Below the pieces are notes generated by a model. That model had not been told where the DNA came from. It saw nothing but the letters and a program-made list of their open reading frames with translations, and searched no databases. Of a stretch of 64,000 nucleotides of DNA, positions 57,378 to 64,000 are shown in pieces. The stretch spans positions 1,922,001-1,986,000 of the forward strand of contig NZ_JACHVQ010000001.1 of NCBI RefSeq assembly GCF_014190805.1. Reading direction: 5' to 3'. The stretch's first letter is position 1. Each line of letters begins with the position of its first letter. Made by a program: the position numbers and the translations under genes. This stretch comes from Flexivirga oryzae (lineage in GTDB: Bacteria; Actinomycetota; Actinomycetes; Actinomycetales; Dermatophilaceae).

Positions 57378-58171
57378 GACTCCTCCGTCGCGGGCCTGGT
57401 GGCGTCGGCGATGCCCTTGTGCGAGACGTGCGCCGTCAGCCCGCCGTCGATGACCAGCTCGGCGCCGTTGTAGTAGGCCGACTCATCGGAGACCAGGAAC
57501 AACATCGTCGGCGCGATGTCCGCCACCTGCCCGGTGCGCCCGAGCGGGATCTCAGCGACGGCTGCGGCACGGAACGCAGGCGAGGCAGACTCCATCAGCG
57601 GCGTTTCGACGAGACCCGGCATCACGGCATTCACCCGGATGCCGCGCTCACCCAGCTCCAAGGACGCGGTGCGGGTCAGCCCGCGCAACGCCCACTTGCT
57701 CGCGGTGTACGGCGCGGCCGCGTGCCCGGACACCGCGGCCACCGAGCACACGTTGACGATCGACGCACCCGCGCCCATCAGGGGCACCAGCGCCTGGATG
57801 CCCAGCAGCGGACCGGTGACGTTGATGTCCATCGTGCGGTGCCACACGTCCAGGTTGACGTGCGGCAACCGGTCGCGGGCTGCGACGCCGGCGTTGTTGA
57901 TCAGCGCGTTGACCCGGCCGTGCTCCCGTCGGACGGCAGCGGCCAGACCGGCCCAGTCCGACTCGGATGTCACGTCCAGACGCCGGTAGCTGATGGACAA
58001 CCCGTCGCCGGCGAGACGTGCCTCGAGCGCCATACCTTCGTCGTCCAGGACATCGACGGCGAGGACGGTGGCGCCTTCCCTGGCCAGCGCCTCGACCTCG
58101 GCGGCGCCTTGCCCCCGGGCCGCGCCGGTTACGACCACGACCTTGCCCGCCACACGGCCTGTGTCGCTCAT
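57374..58171 (-). CDS. short-chain dehydrogenase/reductase
   Basis: 265-residue classical SDR. Nucleotide motif VVVTGAARGQG, NNAG at about 89-92, catalytic Ser in NVCSVAAVSG and YTASK. The C-terminus shows ISEnd-type LVIDGG. In this operon, between the dioxygenase and the FAH enzyme, it may oxidise a dihydrodiol or hydroxyl group, or act on an aldehyde product. ATGA overlaps on both sides. All catalytic residues are present. Confidence 0.88.
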   Translation of the reverse strand: MSDTGRVAGKVVVVTGAARGQGAAEVEALAREGATVLAVDVLDDEGMALEARLAGDGLSISYRRLDVTSESDWAGLAAAVRREHGRVNALINNAGVAARDRLPHVNLDVWHRTMDINVTGPLLGIQALVPLMGAGASIVNVCSVAAVSGHAAAPYTASKWALRGLTRTASLELGERGIRVNAVMPGLVETPLMESASPAFRAAAVAEIPLGRTGQVADIAPTMLFLVSDESAYYNGAELVIDGGLTAHVSHKGIADATRPATEES

Positions 58172-59118
58172 ACCGGCGGGGCGACGAAGACGCCGCGGTC
58201 AGGATCGTTGAAGGAGTCCTTGGCGATGAGCTCGCTCATCGCGTCCGCCGTCCCCCACACATCCTGCGTGTTCGGGTCCGCGATGTCGAAGACGTGCGGG
58301 TGCCATTCGTCGGTCGTCAGCCGGTCCAGCTCAGTGGTGTACTCCATCGTGTTACCGCTGGGGTCCAGGAAGTAGCTGAAGGTGTTGTTGCCGGCGTTGT
58401 GCCGGCCGGGGCCCCAGATCTTCTTGATGCCGGCCCGCATCACCCGGCCGGTCCCGCGCATGTATTCGTCGAGGCCGCGCATCTCGAAGGACACGTGGTG
58501 CACCGAGGTGTGCGGTCCACGGGCGATCGCCAAGCTGTGGTGCCAGTCGTTGCACCGCATGAAATGCATCATCTCGCCCATGTGCTCGCCCCACAGGGTG
58601 TCGGTGAGCATGAAGCCGAGGTGCCTGGCATACCAATCCCGAGTCGCATTCGGGTCTTTCGAGTTCATCACGGCGTGCGAGATCCGCACCGGGATCGCCT
58701 CGCCTTCCTCGATCTCCCGGTGCTGTCGTGTGGCGACGTCACTGGAGACCTCGATGGTGCGGCCATCGACGTCGAAGAAGCGGAAGCCGTACCCGCCGCC
58801 GGCGGTCTGCAGCTCCCCAGGCGCGCCGACGACCCGGATGCCCTCGCTGCCGAGCTTGGCGGCCAGCGCGTCGACGGCCGCGCGGTCCGTCGCGCCGAAC
58901 GAAATCAGATCCAGCCGCTTGTCACCGGCCTGGCGGAGTCGAACGATGTACTGCTCCGGTGAGCCTTCCGCCGCGAAATACGACAGTTTGCCGTCCGTGC
59001 CGATCTCGGTGAGCCCCCACGTGTCCCGGTAGAACGACCGCTGTGTGCCGTAGTCGGGGACGGCCAGGTCGACGTGACGCAGGTGCGTGATGCCGAACGG
59101 GTTGACGTTGCCGGGCAT
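58168..59118 (-). CDS. two-domain type I extradiol dioxygenase (catechol 2,3-dioxygenase-like)
   Basis: 316-residue VOC-superfamily ring-cleaving dioxygenase. The second module carries His148 (VRISHAVM), His207/208 (SVHHVSFEM) and Glu259 (NTMEYTTEL), the iron triad. GPGRHNAGNNTFSYFLDPSG is the catechol-dioxygenase signature. First gene of a five-gene operon (dioxygenase, SDR, FAH, C-C hydrolase-like, MDR reductase). AAGGAG lies six bases before the ATG at 59118. It differs clearly from the dioxygenase at 25.8 kb, so two distinct ring cleavages are encoded. Substrate unknown. Confidence 0.9.
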   Translation of the reverse strand: MPGNVNPFGITHLRHVDLAVPDYGTQRSFYRDTWGLTEIGTDGKLSYFAAEGSPEQYIVRLRQAGDKRLDLISFGATDRAAVDALAAKLGSEGIRVVGAPGELQTAGGGYGFRFFDVDGRTIEVSSDVATRQHREIEEGEAIPVRISHAVMNSKDPNATRDWYARHLGFMLTDTLWGEHMGEMMHFMRCNDWHHSLAIARGPHTSVHHVSFEMRGLDEYMRGTGRVMRAGIKKIWGPGRHNAGNNTFSYFLDPSGNTMEYTTELDRLTTDEWHPHVFDIADPNTQDVWGTADAMSELIAKDSFNDPDRGVFVAPPV

Positions 59119-59235
59119 GTCTTCTCCTTGCGAGGTCGCGGGATGTGTTGCGTCGAACGTAGGTCGGTGCGCGCGGGTGGCGGAACTCACTGCTGCGCAT
59201 GCCAGCTATCGGTGTCGGTCATGGAAAGAGCGGTT

Positions 59236-59265
59236 GCTGCCCGGGCCGCGGACGGCCCGGGCAGC
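59236..59265 (-). terminator. terminator of the beta-helix gene
   Basis: Perfect 13-base arms (GCTGCCCGGGCCG and complement) with a four-base loop, five bases after the stop of the secreted protein; TCTTTCC follows on the minus strand. Confidence 0.8.
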
Positions 59266-59270
59266 CGCAC

Positions 59271-61160
59271 TCAGGACAGGGAGATCACGACGTTTCCGGT
59301 GTAGGTCTTGCCGGCGTCGATCGGTGTGCGCACGCCGTCCACCGTCATCGTGACCTGCTTGCCGTGAGCGCCCAGCACCCGCGAACCGTGACCGACCGTC
59401 AGCTTCGAGAGGTATGACGTGCCGGTGACGGTCCAGGCGGCGTCGTCCAGGTCGACGATCGTGCCGTTGTTGACTGCCTGCCCGGCGTGGTTGTCCACCT
59501 CGTCCAGCTGCTGGTAGTTCGACGAGTCGATGGTGCTCACCCGGTGCTTGGCTGTCGAGGACGACAACACTCCGGCGATGGTGGAGTGGTCGAAGTTGAG
59601 CACCATGTTCATACCGCTGGTGGCGGACCCACGGAAACCATTGAAGAAGTCCCCGCGCAGGTGGGCATGGGTGAAGGTCGACTGCGCGTCCGAGTCGTGA
59701 ACGCCAGCAACGTCCCAGCTGGTGTCCTTGACCGGCGCGCCGGTGGGCTCGGTGTAGACACCCTGGTTGACCAGCTTGCCATCGACCACGACCGGCCCCG
59801 GGTCGTCGTTGGTCATCACCTGCATCAAGATGCCGTTCTGCGGAGTCAGCTGCGCGCCCTGCGACCCGTCGACGTTGAGGCTCAGCGGTGCACCCTTGAC
59901 CAGGAAGGTGGCCTCCTTGGTGTTGAACCTCGTGTGCCCGCTGATGTTCTCCGTGGCGGGCCCGAAGTTCATGATCCCGAAGCGCCGCGAGTTCACCACC
60001 GTTGCTTTCGTCGGTATCGCTGCGAGCCGCCGGGTGGTCAGTCCGATGGAGTTCCAGGAGTTGGCCGCCTTGACTGCCGAAGGGGTGCTGTCGCCATACG
60101 TGACGGTCCCTCCGGTGATGATGCTCGCGTAGGTCGCGACGTCCAAGGTGGTGCCCAGGATCCGCTCGGTCGCGTTGCCGATCGCGTACGTTCCATAACC
60201 GCCCTCGGACCCGACGTGCTTGAGCCGGTCGTTGACGGCCACGAGCTGCACGTCGGAGCCGGCATCGGTGGAGAGCAGGCCCCAGCCGGTCGAGGAGACT
60301 GAGGTGTTCAGGTAGGAGGCCTTGGTGTTGTCGCCCAGCAGGTTGGTGGCGCGCACGTTGCCCTTGATGCCGAGCATCCACGGCGCGTCCTGCATCACGG
60401 CGAGGTCGACGGTCGACTGGTAGTCGCTGGGCAGTACGCCGTCCCGCACGCTCAGCTGCGAGTTCTCGACCACCAGGTTGCTCCCGCCGGTGGCGACCAC
60501 GGCGCTGCGGTCGGTGCCGTGGTTGGCGATGTTGACGTGGTCGAGCACGACGCGGGTGCCCGTCCCGGTGGAGGTGACGGCAGTCCCGTAGCCGACGAAG
60601 TCGGACCGTCCGTTGCCGTTGAGCCGGATGCGGCTGTTGCGCAGGCTGTAGTCGCTGGTCGCGTAGAGCGCGTTGAAATCCTCACCCGTGGATCGGACCA
60701 GGATCCCGTCGGCGCTGCGTGACCTGACCCGCCCGGCCTGCACCGCGGCGGGCACCGATGACCCTGCCTGGAGTCCAGCCGCGCCGACGTAGAGGGCCTG
60801 CCGGAACGGGAACGTCAAGCCTTGCCACGCAACGGGATTCGCGTCAGCAACAGTGAGGACGATGGCGCCGCGATACGTCCCGGGCTGCAGGGCGGTGTCC
60901 GTGCCGCCGGTCTTGGTGAGCGCGGCGCCGGTGTCGACGCCGTTGACGGTCAGGGTCAGGCTCTCCCCGGACGGCGCGGTCACGGTGGCGCCCGGCTCGA
61001 TCGTGAGACGGTGCAGCCGGACGGTAGACGTGACCGTCCAGGTGTCGCCGGAGTGGACCGTCTTGTCGGGGTCGGTGGCGGCGGATGCGCCGGGTTGCAC
61101 GCAGGTGGCGAGCGCCAGAGCTGCCACGGGGGCGAGCGCGATCATGCGACGGTGAGACAT
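59271..61160 (-). CDS. secreted right-handed beta-helix-like protein
   Basis: 629-residue exported protein. Residues 1-27 form a Sec signal peptide (basic start, then APVAALALA, cleavage probably after ASA). The mature part is rich in Gly, Ser, Thr, Asn and Val in short repeated strands (RIRLNGNG, VVLDHVNIANHG, LVVENSQLSV, TRFNTKEATFLV), as in pectate-lyase-like parallel beta-helix proteins. No catalytic motif was recognised. A final domain repeats an N-terminal segment: both ends read like W-T-V-T-x-T-x-x-L with LTVNGV or MTVDGVRTP, suggesting a duplicated cap. GAGGAA lies before the ATG. It sits between catabolic genes on the same strand. Confidence 0.78.
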   Translation of the reverse strand: MSHRRMIALAPVAALALATCVQPGASAATDPDKTVHSGDTWTVTSTVRLHRLTIEPGATVTAPSGESLTLTVNGVDTGAALTKTGGTDTALQPGTYRGAIVLTVADANPVAWQGLTFPFRQALYVGAAGLQAGSSVPAAVQAGRVRSRSADGILVRSTGEDFNALYATSDYSLRNSRIRLNGNGRSDFVGYGTAVTSTGTGTRVVLDHVNIANHGTDRSAVVATGGSNLVVENSQLSVRDGVLPSDYQSTVDLAVMQDAPWMLGIKGNVRATNLLGDNTKASYLNTSVSSTGWGLLSTDAGSDVQLVAVNDRLKHVGSEGGYGTYAIGNATERILGTTLDVATYASIITGGTVTYGDSTPSAVKAANSWNSIGLTTRRLAAIPTKATVVNSRRFGIMNFGPATENISGHTRFNTKEATFLVKGAPLSLNVDGSQGAQLTPQNGILMQVMTNDDPGPVVVDGKLVNQGVYTEPTGAPVKDTSWDVAGVHDSDAQSTFTHAHLRGDFFNGFRGSATSGMNMVLNFDHSTIAGVLSSSTAKHRVSTIDSSNYQQLDEVDNHAGQAVNNGTIVDLDDAAWTVTGTSYLSKLTVGHGSRVLGAHGKQVTMTVDGVRTPIDAGKTYTGNVVISLS

Positions 61161-61358
61161 CGAGAATTCCTCTCGTAGTGATGAACGCCCTGGCCACCTA
61201 CGCGTCGCAGTCAAGCAACGCCGGCAGCGCGGAGGAACTCACCGTGGCTGATGCCTGTGATCCGGGTCACCGATGGTGGGACACCGCCGCCGGCACTGCA
61301 GGCCAGGGCAAGGAGCGAGCAGCGCCGGCGACGGCGGGACTACGGGTGGACTGCCGCC

Positions 61359-62486
61359 TTACGGCGCAGGGATCAGGGCCTGCAACGCCTCGTCCATGAC
61401 CCGACCGGGGTCGGCGTCCGGTGTCCCCGGTCGCTGCTCCCACTCGGCCAGCAGCAGCGTGGCGTCGACGACGCCCTTGATCCGGGGGACGCGGCGTGCG
61501 TGGAACGCGGCGAGCTGCTCCTCCAGGTCACCCTCGGCTGTCACGTGGCGGGCCAGCAGGAGAGCGTCCTCCACGCAGAGTGCGGCACCCTGCGCGACCA
61601 GCGGCGGTATGGCGTGCACGGCCTCACCGAGCGCGAGCACCCGGCCGCGGTGCCACGGTCCGGCGACGAAGATCCACTCGATCTCCTGGAAGTTCAGGAA
61701 GGTGTCCTCGTGGATCGACTCCCGCAGGAAGTCGAACTCGCCATGGAATCCCGCCATCAGCCGGCGGACTTCCTGCCAGTCGGCGAGATCGTTCGCGGTG
61801 CGTTGCGGCTCGCACAACACGAAGACGTAGCAATGGGTTTCGCTGACCGGGGTGTAGCCGACCTTATAGGCGCCACCGGACCCGAGCGGGAATGCGATGC
61901 CGCCGCGCATATCGGGTTTACGAGAGGTCACCGCCCGCCAGATGCCCAGCCCGGAGGAGGCCACCTGCTCGGTGATGCCGAGCGCGGCACGCGACCTGGA
62001 GTGAATGCCTTCGGCGACGATCACCAGGTCCCACTCGCTCGTCGTTCCGTCCGAGAGGGTCGCCGACGCTGTGGCGCCGACCGTCTCGAAGGACACCAGC
62101 TCGGTCCCGAGCCGGAAGGCGACGCCTTCCGCTTCCGCCTTGCGCACCAGCGCCCCGTGCACGTCGGGGCGCAGCGCGCCGATGGTGGGCGGCAGGTCCG
62201 GACCACCGGTGCGCGGGGTGTCCAGGTGGGCCAGCTCCGTCCCATCGGCGAGGAAGAGCGTGATGCCGTCCTCCTCCGGGAAGGCATCGCCGAGGATCTC
62301 CTCGAGCACACCGAGCTCGCGAAACACCCGCAATGCGTTGCCCTGAATGGTGAGCCCGTGCCCGACCCGCGCCCAGGCACGGACCTTGTCGACGACCGTC
62401 ACGTCGACGCCGCGCTGGGCGAGCGCGATGGCCGCGGTGAGGCCGGTGAACCCGCCACCGACGACGAGCACATTCCGAACCGACAT
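61359..62486 (-). CDS. FAD-dependent aromatic monooxygenase (UbiH/salicylate hydroxylase type)
   Basis: 375-residue class A flavoprotein hydroxylase. FAD-binding GGGFTGLTAAIALAQRG, the middle motif DLVIVAEGIHSRSRAAL (the DG motif, here EG) and LALGEAVHAIPPLVAQGAAL, where the usual GD reads GE. It resembles 6-hydroxynicotinate, 3-hydroxybenzoate and salicylate hydroxylases. It would make the dihydroxylated ring for the extradiol dioxygenase at 58.2 kb. AAGGAG lies six bases before the ATG. It is 113 bases downstream of the SDR at 62.6 kb, on the same strand. Confidence 0.88.
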   Translation of the reverse strand: MSVRNVLVVGGGFTGLTAAIALAQRGVDVTVVDKVRAWARVGHGLTIQGNALRVFRELGVLEEILGDAFPEEDGITLFLADGTELAHLDTPRTGGPDLPPTIGALRPDVHGALVRKAEAEGVAFRLGTELVSFETVGATASATLSDGTTSEWDLVIVAEGIHSRSRAALGITEQVASSGLGIWRAVTSRKPDMRGGIAFPLGSGGAYKVGYTPVSETHCYVFVLCEPQRTANDLADWQEVRRLMAGFHGEFDFLRESIHEDTFLNFQEIEWIFVAGPWHRGRVLALGEAVHAIPPLVAQGAALCVEDALLLARHVTAEGDLEEQLAAFHARRVPRIKGVVDATLLLAEWEQRPGTPDADPGRVMDEALQALIPAP

Positions 62487-62599
62487 CCCTGACTCCTTCG
62501 CTGAACTTGCGACGTATCCGTTGCTGAGCCGACCGTATGAGTCCCGCGCGGCCCCGCACAGACGCCGATCGTGATGGCAGCCATCAGGCACGGATGCGC

Positions 62600-63373
62600 T
62601 CAGCCGAGCACCGATCCACCGCCATCGATCACGAGGTTCGCGCCGTTGATGTAGGTCGCCTCGTCCGAGCACAGGAAGATGGCCGCGCTGACGATGTCCT
62701 CGGGTCGGCCGACCCGGCCCGCGGGGATGCGGTCCAGCACGATCCGGCGCACCCGCTCGGGCGGATCCGCAAGGAACGTGCGGGTATTCGGTGTTTCGAC
62801 GAGGCCCGGACTGATCGCATTCACGCGGATGCCGTGCGGCGCGCCCTCGACCACCAGCTGCCGGGTGAGCGACAGGACACCCGCTTTGGCGGTGCCGTGA
62901 GCGTTCTGCGGCATGAACTCCACACCCCGCAACGCGGCGATCGAGCCGACGTTGAGGATGACGCCGCCACCGTGCGCCTTCAGGTGCGGCCAGGCCGCCC
63001 GGACGGTGTAGAAGACGAGGTTGAGCTCATTGCGCATCGTGAAGTCCCAGTCGTCCACCGACAGGTCCTCGATCGACCCGAAACGTTGCGTGGACGCGTT
63101 GTTGTAGAGGATGTCGATGCCGCCGTGGACTGCCACCGCATCGTCCACCCACTTCTCGGCCTGGAGAGCGTCGCCGAGGTCGACCCCGCCCATCACGGTC
63201 AGGTCGCCGCCCTGCCCACTCACCACCCGTTGGGTCGCGCGCACGCCCTCCTCGGACAGGTCGCAGCCGACGACCTTTGCGCCGGCAGCACAGAACATCC
63301 GTGCCGCTGCGACGCCCATCCCGCCACCGATGCCGGTGATCAGCGCGATCTTGCCATCCAGTCTTCCGGTCAT
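62600..63373 (-). CDS. short-chain dehydrogenase/reductase with atypical active site
   Basis: 257-residue SDR. TGIGGGMG is the nucleotide motif, NNAS replaces NNAG, the Ser is in NVGSIAALRG, and the catalytic Tyr of YxxxK is a His here (AHGTAK). The C-terminus ANLVIDGGGS is standard. The Tyr-to-His change occurs in some SDR subgroups and suggests altered chemistry or loss of redox activity. ATGA overlap with the VOC gene. Probably acts on the same pathway as the flavin hydroxylase. Confidence 0.88.
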   Translation of the reverse strand: MTGRLDGKIALITGIGGGMGVAAARMFCAAGAKVVGCDLSEEGVRATQRVVSGQGGDLTVMGGVDLGDALQAEKWVDDAVAVHGGIDILYNNASTQRFGSIEDLSVDDWDFTMRNELNLVFYTVRAAWPHLKAHGGGVILNVGSIAALRGVEFMPQNAHGTAKAGVLSLTRQLVVEGAPHGIRVNAISPGLVETPNTRTFLADPPERVRRIVLDRIPAGRVGRPEDIVSAAIFLCSDEATYINGANLVIDGGGSVLG

Positions 63374-63810
63374 GCGGTGTCCTTGCCTGCTGCGATGCTG
63401 CGGTCGAGCAGCTCGATCAGGTTGCCCTCAGGGTCGGCGACATACGCCATCCGCACACCCGGCTCCGGCGAAGGCCGCGGTGACATCCGGTCGGTGGCGC
63501 CTGCGCCCACGAGGACGTCATACGCCAGGTCCACGTCGGGGACGTCGAAGGCGAGGTGTCCGAAGCCCAGCGTCAGGGCGGCGTCGACCGGGGAGTCCGG
63601 TTGCATTCCCGCCACGTGGCCCGTGCGGTGCAGCAGCTCGATCCGGTGACCCGCCGCGCTGTGCAGCATCACGCCGGCGAAATCGACGTCGGGCAGGGCG
63701 AATTCAAACTCCACCTGGAGGGCGAGCGCGTCGCAGTACCAGCGCGTCATCGCCGCCAGATCAGCGACATTGAGCCCGACGTGGTCCAGGCGACCGGTGA
63801 CGCCGGTCAC
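63370..63810 (-). CDS. single-domain VOC family protein (glyoxalase-like)
   Basis: 146-residue VOC module: RLDHVGLNVADLAAMTRWYCDAL, then HRIELLHRTG and GFGHLAFDVPDVDLAYDVL, ending VADPEGNLIELLD. The positions of metal ligands His8-like, Glu, His and Glu are all filled, so it may be a lactoylglutathione-lyase-like isomerase or a small dioxygenase. It is not a two-domain extradiol enzyme. GTG at 63810 overlaps the aldehyde dehydrogenase stop (GTGA) and its own stop overlaps the SDR start. Confidence 0.85.
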   Translation of the reverse strand: MTGVTGRLDHVGLNVADLAAMTRWYCDALALQVEFEFALPDVDFAGVMLHSAAGHRIELLHRTGHVAGMQPDSPVDAALTLGFGHLAFDVPDVDLAYDVLVGAGATDRMSPRPSPEPGVRMAYVADPEGNLIELLDRSIAAGKDTA

Positions 63811-64000
63811 CGGACACCACCGACGTACACCGTGCGTTGGTTGGTGAATTCACGCACTCCGTCGGCGGCGAGCTCACGCCCGTGACCGGACCGCCTGATC
63901 CCGCCGAAGGGCAGTCGCGGATCGGAAGCGACCATGGCGTTGACGAACAGCGCGCCCGATCGGATGCGCCGGCCAACCGCGAGCGCATGGGCCGGCTCGC
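63807..64000 (-). CDS. NAD(P)-dependent aldehyde dehydrogenase, C-terminal part (cut by window end)
   Basis: The last 63 codons of an aldehyde dehydrogenase continuing beyond the window. SGALFVNAMVASDPRLPFGG followed by SGHGRELAADGVREFTN and TVYVGG is the C-terminal signature of the succinate-semialdehyde dehydrogenase (GabD) branch. In this operon it would oxidise an aldehyde from ring cleavage. The catalytic Cys and Glu lie outside the window. Confidence 0.88.
   Translation of the reverse strand, partial: EPAHALAVGRRIRSGALFVNAMVASDPRLPFGGIRRSGHGRELAADGVREFTNQRTVYVGGVR

Overview
The window is 64 kb of GC-rich actinobacterial chromosome. It carries a phosphatidylinositol-mannoside (PIM) gene set, F420-type oxidoreductases, GTG starts and densely overlapping operons. 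A soil actinomycete of the Micrococcales type fits best; the genus cannot be read from the sequence. No rRNA, tRNA, CRISPR array, integrase or transposase was seen.

Layout. (1) 0-5.6 kb: small housekeeping genes, namely an alpha/beta hydrolase, a GNAT acetyltransferase, an F420-type LLM oxidoreductase, a 5'-truncated GrpB remnant, an EamA exporter and a divergent LysR regulator. (2) 5.7-10.7 kb, minus strand: HIT protein, pgsA, PIM acyltransferase, pimA and a LemA-like protein as one overlapping operon, followed by pdxS. (3) 10.8-14.6 kb: a deazaflavin enzyme, a GNAT, then a LigJ-type hydratase, a 6PGDH-like dehydrogenase and a divergent GntR/FCD regulator. (4) 14.6-23.8 kb: an accessory block with five PIN/antitoxin pairs, a methyltransferase, phosphotransferases, HIT, Nudix and MBL proteins, and two frameshifted genes. 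(5) 24.0-28.5 kb: LigK-type aldolase, LigU-type tautomerase, a type I extradiol dioxygenase and an MFS transporter. (6) 28.6-30.5 kb: a MerR regulator and a transglutaminase-like protein. (7) 30.5-38.9 kb: a seven-gene operon resembling the actinobacterial cou cluster for CoA-dependent side-chain shortening of hydroxycinnamates. (8) 40-44 kb: an AAA+ ATPase divergent from two paralogous TPR-membrane proteins, flanked on both sides by related 51-52 bp tandem repeats. (9) 44.4-54.2 kb: thrS, a Ser/Thr kinase, a P450, a glycosyltransferase, a mechanosensitive-channel-like protein and aconitase. (10) 54.2-64 kb: a second ring-cleavage locus (extradiol dioxygenase, SDRs, FAH hydrolase, C-C-hydrolase-like protein, MDR reductase, FAD monooxygenase, aldehyde dehydrogenase) with a secreted beta-helix protein inside it.

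How it fits together. Sections 3 and 5 look like two halves of one meta-cleavage pathway: ring opening by the VOC dioxygenase, then tautomerase, hydratase and aldolase. A shared dyad TTRTNNAYAA at three promoters suggests that one GntR regulator controls both halves, although a toxin-antitoxin block lies between them. The cou-type operon would supply aromatic acids. In mycobacteria thrS sits directly upstream of the HIT-pgsA-patA-pimA genes; here the two parts keep the same strand but lie about 34 kb apart, so sections 3-8 look like a large insertion or rearrangement at that junction. Many genes outside operons have a TANNNT hexamer exactly six bases before the start codon, which points to leaderless transcription.
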